Source of the DNA: JADJLQ01 sp034439915
Lineage (GTDB): Bacteria > Bacteroidota > Bacteroidia > Chitinophagales > Saprospiraceae
Assembly (NCBI GenBank): GCA_034439915.1
Contig: JAWXBI010000131.1
Span: forward strand, 1 to 64,000
Reading direction: 5' to 3'
Length of the DNA stretch: 64,000 nt
Shown: positions 47,201 through 54,570 of the stretch, one piece after another
How positions within the stretch are numbered: the first letter of the stretch is position 1
Layout: every line of letters starts with the position of its first letter
The notes under the pieces: generated by a model
Databases searched by the model: none
Seen by the model: the letters and a program-made list of their open reading frames with translations, nothing else
What the model was told of the DNA's origin: nothing
Made by a program: the position numbers and the translations under genes

Positions 47201-48413
47201 GATTACAGAAGATATCCGGTTGAACCAGCAATTTTCAAGAAACTACAACCAGACCCTGGATGCCCGGTTGACGGTGGAACCTTTCAGTGAGTTTAACATT
47301 GAAATTTCATTAAATAAAAATTATACCCGCAATTATCTTGAATTTTTCAAAAATGATGGATCGGGTGCCGGATTAAAACATCTTACTCCGACGGAAGTGG
47401 GTTCATTTAATATTTCCTACCTGGGAATAAACACCTTATTCGGGAAAAACGTGGACAGCCTCTATGCCCAGTTTGAACGCAACCGTGCAATATTTTCTGA
47501 GCGGCAACCCAATAAACCAGGTGCAGGAAACCATCCCAATGACCTGGGATATATTGAAGGTTTTGGACGCAAGAATCAGAATGTCATTATTCCGGCATTC
47601 ATCGCTACCTATACTGGTCTGGATCCCCAAAATTCAGGTTTAGATATATTTAAAACGAAACCCAGGCCAAACTGGCAATTGACTTATAATGGGTTGCACA
47701 AACTGCCCTTTCTCAATAAGGTGCTCTCGGGGGCGAGTATACGACATGGTTACAATTCTAAATTGATGGTCAATCAATATAATACGGACGTATTTTATGA
47801 CCCGGATTCGGTCTATCGCACCAAAGCGCTGACCTCAGACTATTATTCCCGAATCGAGATACCCAATGTGGTCATGACGGAATCGTTTAGCCCATTGATT
47901 GGAATCGATTTTAAAACCCTCAATGACCTTCAGTTTAATTTTGATTATTCGGTTCAACGCAGTTTGTCCCTCAATATGATCGACTATCAATTGATAGAAC
48001 AAAACTCTAAAGAACTGACTATTGGTTTTGGATGGCGTATCAAAAATGTGGTCTTTCCATTTGGAAATGGCAAACCACAGCGTACCCGTGCGCCGCGTCC
48101 TACCGATGATCAGACACCGGATGCCCGAGGGCGGACCAATCCTGCGGCAAAAAAAGGAAACGACCTCAACCTTAAGTTTGACCTGTCCTTCCGCGATGAC
48201 CTGACCAATAATCGGGTACTCGACCAGGATCAAAATGTGCCTACTCGGGGCGCTAAGACGCTGCGTTTTTCCAATGCAGCAGATTATGAGTTAAACGACC
48301 GGGTGACTTTAAGATTATTTTTTGATTACAACAGGATCATCCCTGCCGTCCAGGAATCTTTCCCCATAACTACTGCCAAAGGGGGTATTACCGTCAGACT
48401 GGCATTGAAATAA
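41268..48413 (+). CDS. sprA: Type IX secretion system translocon protein SprA
   Basis: A 2381-residue outer-membrane protein. It begins with a signal peptide (about 1-22) and is rich throughout in alternating beta-strands with aromatic residues, as expected for the very large SprA barrel (36 strands in Flavobacterium). Recognisable family segments include GNVDLTFGANYQNVRNPSL near the N-terminus, then FGHLRLTGIASQS, KVGEFTQEV, and SGASIRHGYNSKLMVNQY near the C-terminus. The length is close to known SprA/Sov proteins (about 2400-2500). SprA is the pore for type IX cargo and works with PorV and the GldKLMN/SprE machinery, none of which is in this window. A 158-nt A/T-rich leader precedes it. Confidence 0.96.
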   Translation: MKSVHFIVISIFSVLGIADSLGNRTLFTGSNIKEYLTAKPDTTPAQKIRLPQDKQDPISLKDPSSIEKEIQYDPETNRYIITERIGSDYINSSSMTFEEYVKYKNKQLEQQYFNQLAGTTSSNQTTGKDPVDKIDVKKTLIDRLFGGNTVEIKPQGNVDLTFGANYQNVRNPSLTIRQQRQTNFDFDMNIQMNLQGKIGEKLNLNTSYNSQATFDFDNVMKLNYNSDQFSEDEILKKIDAGDVSLPLRTSLIQGAQKLFGVKAETQFGHLRLTGIASQSRTQQQRINLQGGALVQDFEIQGDEYDENQHYFLGHYFRNTFEGAMVRLPYISTLAKIDLTSLQVWISPDPRDINNLRQVVAFSDLGEYDRMNNPNADFWRMGVTPVIDMTTNQKLPTNGTNRIYQQFIADPNLRQTDKVVSGLQRPPFNFTIGRDFEVFKGKLLDPRDFTVHPDLGFISFRRTVRPSDIVAISYKYTFNGKAYKVGEFTQEVAPDSLNVIVTKLVKPRSNRVDIPIWDLMMKNFYSLRSFGISEEDFKLDILFDDPGAGEKRFLPETELKSIPLLNLLNLDKLNKQRDPFPDGVFDFVPGLTIDPQNGKMMFPVLEPFGQSLGRKISDPDLRKKYVFQQLYDSTKTQSLNFPEANRYIIRGEYKSANGGDVALNSFNIPQGSVRVKAGAQELSPSQYEIDYQTGRVRVTDPAILSSGVPVTIDYEDNSLFGFNNNRTMFGLRGEYEFNKHLSLGGTVMRLFERPYTQKVNIGEDPINNAIYGLDLVYNNEAPWITRLLDRLPLLSTKEPSKISFLGEAAALRPGHSKAINQGKDKGGTAYIDDFEGSTSSQDLGTQINLWFPASTPSSKRFREGGPDNSNTTFPFVNRAKLSWYRVDRRVRNGNEDAYSVGINITELFPNRNIGPGLNNELYTFNMHFNPAERGPYNFDVPGGTPYSAGLDQNGKLRSPTSRWGGIQRGLYNTDFEAANIETIEFWVLNPFMPKSDGSPITRGGNLYINLGDITEDIMRDGQLYFENGLPTTQNKTRVDTTAWGRVPLVQSITRAHNNDPEILKQQDLGFDGLDDDGERQYFADYLQKVQSLNPLVFERIREDPSNDNYKYFNDESFAPTDDIYTRYKDWNNPQGNSSFTELTGTEAKNYTQYPESEDINDDNAFDQSEAYYEYRVPMFPDNAGGMAINKYITDTISGPGGRIWYRVKIPLESPDTTVGSISGLRNIRFIRMFMADFDQSVTLRMNAIDMVRNQWRRYRLPLCASDDIDDNFKFDINDVNIEENSQRFPIPYVVPAGIQRENSIGPFPYLLQNEQSIALTVKDLKGGCASAVYKTIRMDMRNYESIRMFVHADSPENLSKQEFTTFVRIGSDFTNNYYEYQIPTILSKRELVIPGQESSEIWKVENELNLELQAFVNLKKERNLNNAPLDQEYKIPDPKNPDRMMVVVGNPTLGKIKQVMLGMRFPVRSAMEHAADVWFNELRLNGINEQGGYGAIGRLDIQLADLGDMSISGNLNSIGWGALDQKVLERRQEDLKQFDINSNLELGKFLPSKWGIKIPLYTQFSVNTSSPKFDPYDLDIKLKEKLVESRSSTERDSIRTQAQDYEAIRSINFTNVRKERTGDSKPAPWDISNFSFNYSFTQNTNHDPIVEEDQENVYKGGFNYVFARQAKYFTPFKKLTKNDKLIRFITQFNINPLPNSFSFSTGLDRRYGTRAFRFSTPEYGTSITKLFYWDRKYNLQWDLTQSLKFSFNASNNSAIDELAVMDSLGRVDPNYDEKRNKELIWENIRRLGRPKNYMHNYNASYNLPTRHIPLMDWIQVTAQGSGTFAWLAGSENVVDFLGNVIQNSQTRQLSANLNFDALYDKWSYLQKINQPAGQSTTTPRTRDRTAPQPGAPQPATREKKDRQPSWIERLLIRPLMSLRKGRLTYSENLASLVPGFKALPKYLGLANGFGDPGWAYVLGMDPTQTWLDEIGRRGMITEDIRLNQQFSRNYNQTLDARLTVEPFSEFNIEISLNKNYTRNYLEFFKNDGSGAGLKHLTPTEVGSFNISYLGINTLFGKNVDSLYAQFERNRAIFSERQPNKPGAGNHPNDLGYIEGFGRKNQNVIIPAFIATYTGLDPQNSGLDIFKTKPRPNWQLTYNGLHKLPFLNKVLSGASIRHGYNSKLMVNQYNTDVFYDPDSVYRTKALTSDYYSRIEIPNVVMTESFSPLIGIDFKTLNDLQFNFDYSVQRSLSLNMIDYQLIEQNSKELTIGFGWRIKNVVFPFGNGKPQRTRAPRPTDDQTPDARGRTNPAAKKGNDLNLKFDLSFRDDLTNNRVLDQDQNVPTRGAKTLRFSNAADYELNDRVTLRLFFDYNRIIPAVQESFPITTAKGGITVRLALK

Positions 48414-48415
48414 TG

Positions 48416-48423
48416 TAAATTTG
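48416..48423 (+). promoter_or_regulatory. -7 promoter box for the RprX-like kinase
   Basis: TAAATTTG, an exact TAnnTTTG box, begins 3 nt after the sprA stop. The leader to the kinase ATG at 48514 would be about 85 nt. A GGAGG (48506-48510) stands 3 nt before that ATG, too close to act as a normal Shine-Dalgarno sequence. Confidence 0.5.
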
Positions 48424-48513
48424 CGCCCTGTTTTGCCGTCTGCTGATTTTCAAAACTAAGGTCAGGGGCTCTAAAAATATGATACAATTCGATAATGTAA
48501 AGACCGGAGGTCA

Positions 48514-49866
48514 ATGACCAAACAAACTATTTGGCTGATCATCATTTCAATGGGTATTGCCTTAATGGGAAGTATCCTGCTCCAGATGTATTGGATCCGG
48601 TTGACCTTGAGGGAACAAGAAAACCAATTCGATCGCGAAGTTAATCAAGCGTTGGTCAGTGTAGTAGATGAAATCGAGAAGCGCGACAATAAAAATATTG
48701 AGGATTTTGTACCTCTGGGAGAAGCTGAAGGCCAAAAACTTATTACGGAATTTCTAAAAAAAGGGATCATCGACCGGATTGGGGGGAGGCACGGGTTTCT
48801 GGTCATTGACTCCCTCCTGAAAAGGGCAATTCATAAATTAGGTGATCGTCAGGAATATCACTACGGGATTTATTCGGACAAAGATTCGGGTTTTGTGGTT
48901 GTGGATAATATTTTTACGGTGACCTCGCTTAAAGCTTCTTTATCGCGTACCGGAATAAAGACCGGGCTTTATTATACTCCTTATACAATCAATATTTTTG
49001 ACAGAAGCAGCAATGGGGCGGGGCGCTTGTTTCTTTATCTGCCCAACCGGAAACAGATTATTTGGAAAAACCTGATACCGGCCGCTACGGGATCGTTATT
49101 ATTTACTTCCCTGATCCTGGCCTGTTTTGCCTATACCATATACATTATTCAGCGTCAGAAGAAAATCTCTGATATGAAAAATGATTTTATCAACAATATG
49201 ACCCACGAATTTAAAACACCGATTGCTACGATTTCCCTGGCCACCGATTCCATCAACAACCCCAGTATTATCTCCAACCAGGATAAAGTACAGCGGTTCA
49301 CACGCATCATCAAGCAGGAAAACACCCGCATGCTGGGACAAGTCGAGAAAGTGTTGCAATTGGCCCAACTGGAGAAAAAAGATCTGCAACTTAAATTTTC
49401 AGAGATCAATGTGCATCAATTATTGCAGGAAATTTCTGAGCATGTCAACCTCCAGATTAAGGGCAAGAAAGGTGATTTAAAACTTAATCTGGAGGCCAAA
49501 AATCCGGTGATAGAGGGGGATCTTACCCATATTTCCAATATTCTGTACAATCTCCTGGATAACGCCAATAAATATTCACCAGATTCACCGGATATCAAGG
49601 TCACTACCAGAAATGTCCTTCAGGGGATTGAAATTTCGATTGAAGACAAAGGGATAGGGATCAGCCGTGAAAACCAGAAATATATCTTTGAAAAATTTTA
49701 CCGGGTCTCCACCGGTAATCTCCATGATGTCAAAGGTTTTGGTCTGGGATTGAGTTACGTCAAAGTTATGGTGGATGCTCACCAGGGCCAGATCCAGGTT
49801 AAAAGTTCTCTAGGAAAAGGTAGCAATTTTGTTCTGTATTTTCCGTTTAAACAAAATAAAATTTAA
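48514..49866 (+). CDS. Sensor histidine kinase, RprX-like
   Basis: A 450-residue membrane kinase with transmembrane helices at about 6-26 and 187-212 enclosing a 160-residue periplasmic sensor with no named domain. The HisKA domain has phospho-acceptor His231 in NNMTHEFKTPIA. The HATPase domain has NLLDNANKYSPD, DKGIGIS and KGFGLGLSYVK. The N-terminal architecture and the partner regulator resemble RprX of Bacteroides. The regulator gene follows after 197 nt. Confidence 0.88.
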   Translation: MTKQTIWLIIISMGIALMGSILLQMYWIRLTLREQENQFDREVNQALVSVVDEIEKRDNKNIEDFVPLGEAEGQKLITEFLKKGIIDRIGGRHGFLVIDSLLKRAIHKLGDRQEYHYGIYSDKDSGFVVVDNIFTVTSLKASLSRTGIKTGLYYTPYTINIFDRSSNGAGRLFLYLPNRKQIIWKNLIPAATGSLLFTSLILACFAYTIYIIQRQKKISDMKNDFINNMTHEFKTPIATISLATDSINNPSIISNQDKVQRFTRIIKQENTRMLGQVEKVLQLAQLEKKDLQLKFSEINVHQLLQEISEHVNLQIKGKKGDLKLNLEAKNPVIEGDLTHISNILYNLLDNANKYSPDSPDIKVTTRNVLQGIEISIEDKGIGISRENQKYIFEKFYRVSTGNLHDVKGFGLGLSYVKVMVDAHQGQIQVKSSLGKGSNFVLYFPFKQNKI

Positions 49867-49987
49867 TAATCATTTTCATTTGAATATCATTATACAACCT
49901 TAAAATTATCTTAATTGGCTTGTATGTAATTGATTTTTAGTGATTAATGCCCTGCTTTTTTTTGTTATAAATTAATATTAGGAAAAA

Positions 49988-50017
49988 TTGTTAAAATTTC
50001 ACTTTTTGTTAAAATTT
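49988..50017. repeat. Direct repeat upstream of the response regulator
   Basis: The 12-mer TTGTTAAAATTT occurs at 49988-49999 and again at 50006-50017, an 18-bp phase. GTTAAC and ATTAAC variants follow before the ATG at 50064. OmpR-type regulators bind tandem direct repeats, so this may be an autoregulatory operator. Confidence 0.45.
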
Positions 50018-50063
50018 ATTTCGGGGTTTAAACGTTAACATTGTATCTAAACATTAACCCATT

Positions 50064-50783
50064 ATGGTAAAAACGAATAACAAAATCCTGCTTGTTGAAG
50101 ACGATCAAAATTTTGGTGATGTGCTGAGATCTTATCTCGAGATGCATGACTTTGAAGTAACCTTGGCTACAGATGGCCAGGAAGGTTATGAAGCATTCAG
50201 AAAAGACCATTTTGATCTTTGCATTTTCGATGTGATGATGCCTAAAAAGGATGGATTTACGCTTGCGAAAGATGTCCGTCAAAAGGACCCGGAAATGCCG
50301 ATCGTTTTCCTTACTGCCAAAACCTTAAAACAGGATATCCTGGAAGGTTTTAAAACCGGTGCAGATGACTATATCTCCAAACCGTTTAACTCCGAAGAAT
50401 TATTATACCGTATACAGGCTATTTTAAAACGAAGTAAAAAAGCCGCAGATCCCCGGGAAGAAATTAAAGAATTTACTATCGGTAAATATCATTTTAATTA
50501 TCCTTTGAGGTTATTGGTCAATACCGTCACCAATAAAAAAGATAAATTATCTCCCAAAGAAGCCCATCTCCTCAGGATGTTCTGTATGTATAAAAATGAT
50601 GTACTCGCCCGTTCAGAAGCCCTGACCAAGATATGGGGTGAGGACAACTATTTCACGGCAAGAAGCATGGATGTGTTTGTAACCAAATTGAGAAAATACC
50701 TGAAAGATGATACCGATCTTGAAATCGTAAATATTCACGGAAACGGATTTCAATTATTGGTAAAAAACGAAGCACCGGTTTAA
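50064..50783 (+). CDS. OmpR-family response regulator, RprY-like
   Basis: A 239-residue regulator. The receiver domain (8-122) has phosphorylation site Asp56 (CIFDVMMPKKDG) and Lys106 (YISKPFNSEE). The C-terminal winged helix (about 138-235) has SPKEAHLLRMF and SMDVFVTKLRKYL. It fits RprY of Bacteroidota. It follows the cognate kinase and is preceded by its own repeat-rich leader, so it may be transcribed separately. Confidence 0.9.
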   Translation: MVKTNNKILLVEDDQNFGDVLRSYLEMHDFEVTLATDGQEGYEAFRKDHFDLCIFDVMMPKKDGFTLAKDVRQKDPEMPIVFLTAKTLKQDILEGFKTGADDYISKPFNSEELLYRIQAILKRSKKAADPREEIKEFTIGKYHFNYPLRLLVNTVTNKKDKLSPKEAHLLRMFCMYKNDVLARSEALTKIWGEDNYFTARSMDVFVTKLRKYLKDDTDLEIVNIHGNGFQLLVKNEAPV

Positions 50784-50785
50784 CC

Positions 50786-50929
50786 CACATTTTTCAATAG
50801 GAAAAATGTGCACTCCATGCCGACGATAATTTGGTTTTACCAAATTATGTCGGGTTTAACCCCGATAAACTGCCATTAGCAGTTTTCATCGGCCCTTCCG
50901 GCAATTTTTGCAGTCAACTGCAAAAATTG
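50786..50929. repeat. Array of four evenly spaced hairpins
   Basis: There are four back-to-back hairpins. H1 pairs 50786-50795 with 50801-50810 (10 bp, loop AATAG). H2 pairs 50821-50834 with 50840-50852 (13 bp, one bulged G, loop TTTTA). H3 pairs 50862-50873 with 50879-50892 (12 bp, 2-nt bulge, loop CATTA). H4 pairs 50902-50914 with 50917-50929 (13 bp perfect). Their centres lie at 50798, 50837, 50876 and 50915.5, a 39-nt period. The stems do not share sequence. The array lies between two convergent genes. Confidence 0.75.
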
Positions 50930-50965
50930 GGTTTTAATAACAATACAAAAGATCAATTGTCTCTG

Positions 50966-50994
50966 AAAGGAATCAGTTTACGGGTTCCTTTTTT
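50966..50994 (+). terminator. Weak terminator-like hairpin before the M1 peptidase stop
   Basis: AAAGGAA (50966-50972) pairs with TTCCTTT (50985-50991), followed by more T. It could end rightward transcripts from the response regulator gene after they cross the hairpin array. Confidence 0.5.
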
Positions 50995-52360
50995 ATTTTA
51001 CCTGTTCCGGTAATCCCGCATGCTCCAGCCACCTGTTGAAAAAGGGCTTTAATTTTTGACGGCTTACCGATTCAACCACCGATCTGAAATCGAAAGAAGT
51101 GGCGTTTTTGTTTTTAAACCTGGAATAATATTTTCTGATGGAATTAAAAAAAGCCGGATCCCCGATCTTCAGGCGCAAAGCGTGTAAAAACAACCCGCCT
51201 TTCTGATAATTTTCAGCATTCAAGAGTTGAAAAAGTCTGGGATACCCATTAAAAATCACCGGATAGAGATGAGGTTGTTGGTTTAAATATTCTTTTTTAG
51301 TTTGATTTATAATCGAATCAAACCTGATTTTTCCTTCTCTCGATTCAAAATACAAGGCAGAAAAATAAGTCGCAAACCCTTCGCTCAACCACAATTCTGA
51401 CCAGTCAGATAAGGTCACCGCATCCCCAAACCATTGGTGGGCTACCTCATGGGCCAGCAGTTCTTCCGGTTCCGATTGGGCTTTGAATACTCTGCCGCCG
51501 TCATTAAGAAAAATAACACTGCTGTTTTCCATCCCTCCAAACCTGGTGGATGACTGTACGAATGCTAATTGGGGATATGCATAAGGTCCGATCAGGCTGT
51601 CATAAAAATGAACCATATCGGGTATCCGGCTAAAACTGCCCATGGCGACAACACTATCCCGGGGATAAGTATAATAAAGCAAAGGAAGGCCTCCGGGAGA
51701 TTTTGTCCGGGTAATTGAAAATTGTGTAGCGCCAATTACCATACAATAAGTAGCAATGGGTTGATCAATTCGGTGGATTACCGTCCGCTGTCCCAGGTTT
51801 TCAGACTCGCCCAGTTTGCTGCCATTGCCAATAACCTCAAATTCCCGGGGCAGATGGACGGTGGATTGGAAACTGGCTTTATCCGATGGATGATCTATAC
51901 ATGGAAACCAGTTCCTCGCACGGCTTGCCCAGTTGTCTGCAAACGCTGTAAAATGTCCGGATTGATTTTTGAGAATCATCCCATCAGACGGTTGACCATG
52001 GTAACGGATGATGATATCCAGTTTTTTATTCCTGGCCATACGTCGATTAAATTCGATCCGGATGGAACTGCCATCGTAAGAATAGTTGAGACCTGCAGTC
52101 GGACAATACAATGTGTCCACGATGAGGTCTTCCAGATTTAAATTCAGTTGCTGGACGGGTTTAAGCAATTTTAGGGTTACAATTTGTTTTCCTTTGATAT
52201 CGGCAGATGCCGGATCCAGCCATATTTCCAAATCATATTGCAAAACATCAACCCAGCCTGCCATTGGATTATAGGATTCAGGATCCTGACTATAAGCCAG
52301 GGGATCACCCAGGGGGCCTGTGAAGACGAGGAAGATTAAACAACGTTTAAACCAGCACAT
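50993..52360 (-). CDS. M1 family aminopeptidase, secreted
   Basis: A 455-residue metallopeptidase with a signal peptide (about 1-24). The exopeptidase motif GGMENS is at 275-280. The zinc site HEVAHQW has His304, Glu305 and His308, with the third ligand Glu327 in LSEGFA. It has the N-terminal beta domain and catalytic domain but lacks the large C-terminal helical domain of PepN, so it is a short M1 form. It is probably periplasmic or outer-membrane and used in peptide degradation. It is divergent from the asparaginase-like gene. Confidence 0.92.
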   Translation of the reverse strand: MCWFKRCLIFLVFTGPLGDPLAYSQDPESYNPMAGWVDVLQYDLEIWLDPASADIKGKQIVTLKLLKPVQQLNLNLEDLIVDTLYCPTAGLNYSYDGSSIRIEFNRRMARNKKLDIIIRYHGQPSDGMILKNQSGHFTAFADNWASRARNWFPCIDHPSDKASFQSTVHLPREFEVIGNGSKLGESENLGQRTVIHRIDQPIATYCMVIGATQFSITRTKSPGGLPLLYYTYPRDSVVAMGSFSRIPDMVHFYDSLIGPYAYPQLAFVQSSTRFGGMENSSVIFLNDGGRVFKAQSEPEELLAHEVAHQWFGDAVTLSDWSELWLSEGFATYFSALYFESREGKIRFDSIINQTKKEYLNQQPHLYPVIFNGYPRLFQLLNAENYQKGGLFLHALRLKIGDPAFFNSIRKYYSRFKNKNATSFDFRSVVESVSRQKLKPFFNRWLEHAGLPEQVK

Positions 52361-52427
52361 TTTATTTAAGCAAAGGAAATTTAAGGTAATGAAAAGTGTC
52401 CTGCAAAGAAAGGAAAAACTACCTGGT

Positions 52428-52435
52428 TATCTTTG
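52428..52435 (+). promoter_or_regulatory. -7 promoter box of the asparaginase-like gene
   Basis: TATCTTTG matches TAnnTTTG exactly and ends 4 nt before the ATG at 52440, so the message would start at or next to the start codon (leaderless). No good -33 element is visible. Confidence 0.5.
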
Positions 52436-52439
52436 TGCA

Positions 52440-52937
52440 ATGGAGAAGATACAGGTGTTTGTAACTGGAGGCACATTTGACAAAGAGTATAATTTTATAA
52501 CAGGTGAATTATACTTTAAAGATACCCATTTGAAACAAATGTTTGAGCGGGGCCGGTGTGTGCTCGATATAGACATCAAGACACTGATGATGGTAGATAG
52601 TCTCGATTTGACAGAAGAGGATACCCAAATCATTATTCATAATTGTAAGCGCAGCCTTCACCAAAAAATAATTATTACGCATGGGACCGATCGTATGGTG
52701 GCCACCGCCAAAGCAATAGCTTCAGAAAAAATACCAGGCAAAACCATCATCCTGACCGGAGCTATGATACCATATGCCTTTGGTAATTCATCCGATGGAT
52801 TCTTTAATTTGGGTGCCGCCCTTGCCTTTGTACAAACTTTAGCTCCCGGGGTTTATCTGGCTATGAATGGGCGATACTTTAACTGGGACAAAGTCAAAAA
52901 AGATATGAAGACAGGATTTTTTGTGGAAGCGGTGTAG
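52440..52937 (+). CDS. Asparaginase N-terminal-domain protein
   Basis: A 165-residue protein equal to the N-terminal catalytic domain of L-asparaginases. It keeps the nucleophile-loop TGGT (Thr9-Thr12), the second active-site set THGTD (80-84) and the following lysine Lys101 (KTIILTGAM). The entire C-terminal domain, which completes the active site across the dimer in classical enzymes, is missing. The start at 52440 (MEKIQVFVTGG) is chosen by conservation and by the -7 box; an in-frame ATG at 52320 lies inside the divergent gene. Such one-domain proteins are known in bacteria but their activity is uncertain. Confidence 0.85.
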   Translation: MEKIQVFVTGGTFDKEYNFITGELYFKDTHLKQMFERGRCVLDIDIKTLMMVDSLDLTEEDTQIIIHNCKRSLHQKIIITHGTDRMVATAKAIASEKIPGKTIILTGAMIPYAFGNSSDGFFNLGAALAFVQTLAPGVYLAMNGRYFNWDKVKKDMKTGFFVEAV

Positions 52938-53038
52938 GGTTGGTGCGGATTTCATATAAGCAATTTTAGTAATTTAAAAAGGAGCTGAGTACCAATATTT
53001 TTTGCATTAGATATATTCTTCATATAAAAAAATTGATG

Positions 53039-53046
53039 TACATTTG
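53039..53046 (+). promoter_or_regulatory. -7 promoter box of the OmpA-like gene
   Basis: TACATTTG is an exact TAnnTTTG box, 60 nt before the ATG at 53107. The -33 element is not clear. Confidence 0.45.
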
Positions 53047-53106
53047 ATTAGTTTAACGACAATGTTCGTTTTATCATTGATATTCAATTAATTAAAACAA
53101 TATAAT

Positions 53107-54570
53107 ATGAAGAATGTAATACTGATGTGTATGGTATTGACAGTCTCATCTGCATTATTTGGCCAGGATACAAGTGCCAACGTTCAAATGACCGGTAAAT
53201 CGGTCAATGGCATTTCCTTCAAACGTGCTTTTATTGATTACAAAAGTGCAAATGCCGGCTCCATTCAAAACTTTGGTTCGTTCAGGGAATTCAGTAGCGG
53301 TTTTGAATTGGGGTATCTCAGGGATTTTACAGACAACCTTCGATTATATATCCCACTTCGCATCGGTGTTTTTAATTTGAGCGACCAGAATGAAAATGTC
53401 ACCTTCGGAGAACTTGATGCTCAGCTCCAATACCGCTTTAATACCAAAAAAGGCATTCTAAGACCTTATCTGTTATTGGGAGCCGGGGTGAATACCGAAA
53501 ACCTCGATACTTTTAATGTTCAGATTCCCATGGGTGCGGGCCTGGATATCCGGATCGCAAAAAAGACTTTCGTCAATTTTCAGGCAGAATATCGATTGTC
53601 CTTGTCAGACCAACGAAATAACAATCAATTTTCTCTAGGTTTCATTCACTTTTTTGGTAAAAGCAATAAAACAACACCTGCGGAACCGAAAGTATCTCCA
53701 TCCAGGATTAAAGACTCTGACGGAGATGGGGTCCAGGATGATCTTGATCTGTGTCCAACTAAATTCGGTCTGAAACAATTTGCAGGTTGTCCCGATACCG
53801 ATGGTGATGGTCTCGAAGATACCCGCGACCAATGTCCGGAGATACCGGGCATAAAGGCATTGAATGGCTGTCCGGATACCGATGGAGATGGAGTGGCGGA
53901 CAAAGATGACGATTGTCCCAATCTGGCAGGCACCAAAGCCAATCGGGGATGTCCATCGACTGATACTGACAATGACGGGGTCATTGATGATTTGGATGAA
54001 TGCCCGACCATTGCTGGATCTCCAGCAGCTAAGGGTTGTCCTGACCGGGATGGGGATGGGGTAGCGGATCGTGCAGACAAATGCCCCAATATTGCAGGTA
54101 AATCTAAAAATGGCTGTCCGGATACCGATGGAGATGGAGTGGATGATGGAGAAGATCGCTGCCCAACTACGTTCGGCCCGGCGACCAACAAAGGATGCCC
54201 TGAAATCAAAAAAGAAGACAGTGAGATATTAAATATTGCTATGAGGGATGTTCAGTTTGAACACAACAGCGCTAAGTTGCGATCTGATTCTTATCGCATC
54301 CTGGATCAGATATCACAAATCCTAAATCGGTATCCTGAATACAAAATAGAGATCTCAGGTCATACAGATAATACCGGCACAGCTGAATTGAATAAAAAGT
54401 TTAGTGAACAAAGGGCCAGGGCATGCCGTGATTATCTGATAAGTAAAGGGTTGACCTGGAGCAGGGTTGCCAGCAGAGGCTTTGGACAAACTAAACCAAT
54501 TGCTACCAATGAAACGCCTCAGGGCAGAGCTACCAATAGAAGGGTTGAGTTTAAACTATTCCTCGAATAA
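53107..54570 (+). CDS. OmpA family outer-membrane protein with TSP3 repeats
   Basis: A 487-residue protein. A signal peptide (1-20, ending ALFGQ) leads to an N-terminal outer-membrane beta-barrel (about 25-190). Six thrombospondin type-3 calcium-binding repeats follow (about 200-365), each with a DxDGDGVxD-type core and a CP pair. The C-terminal OmpA domain (about 375-487) has the peptidoglycan-binding motif ISGHTDNTGTAELNKKFSEQ and RRVEFKL. It links the outer membrane to the cell wall. Confidence 0.93.
   Translation: MKNVILMCMVLTVSSALFGQDTSANVQMTGKSVNGISFKRAFIDYKSANAGSIQNFGSFREFSSGFELGYLRDFTDNLRLYIPLRIGVFNLSDQNENVTFGELDAQLQYRFNTKKGILRPYLLLGAGVNTENLDTFNVQIPMGAGLDIRIAKKTFVNFQAEYRLSLSDQRNNNQFSLGFIHFFGKSNKTTPAEPKVSPSRIKDSDGDGVQDDLDLCPTKFGLKQFAGCPDTDGDGLEDTRDQCPEIPGIKALNGCPDTDGDGVADKDDDCPNLAGTKANRGCPSTDTDNDGVIDDLDECPTIAGSPAAKGCPDRDGDGVADRADKCPNIAGKSKNGCPDTDGDGVDDGEDRCPTTFGPATNKGCPEIKKEDSEILNIAMRDVQFEHNSAKLRSDSYRILDQISQILNRYPEYKIEISGHTDNTGTAELNKKFSEQRARACRDYLISKGLTWSRVASRGFGQTKPIATNETPQGRATNRRVEFKLFLE

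Noticed and set aside
48506..48510. GGAGG before the sensor kinase as a Shine-Dalgarno sequence
   Set aside because: It is only 3 nt from the ATG, too close for normal function, and the phylum rarely uses such sites.
50831..51013. A 60-codon frame over the hairpin array
   Set aside because: It crosses the hairpins and the end of the M1 peptidase gene, and has no conserved features. The hairpin pairing explains the sequence better.
53700..54210. The repeated DNA in the OmpA-like gene as a non-coding repeat
   Set aside because: The periodicity is explained by six in-frame thrombospondin type-3 protein repeats.
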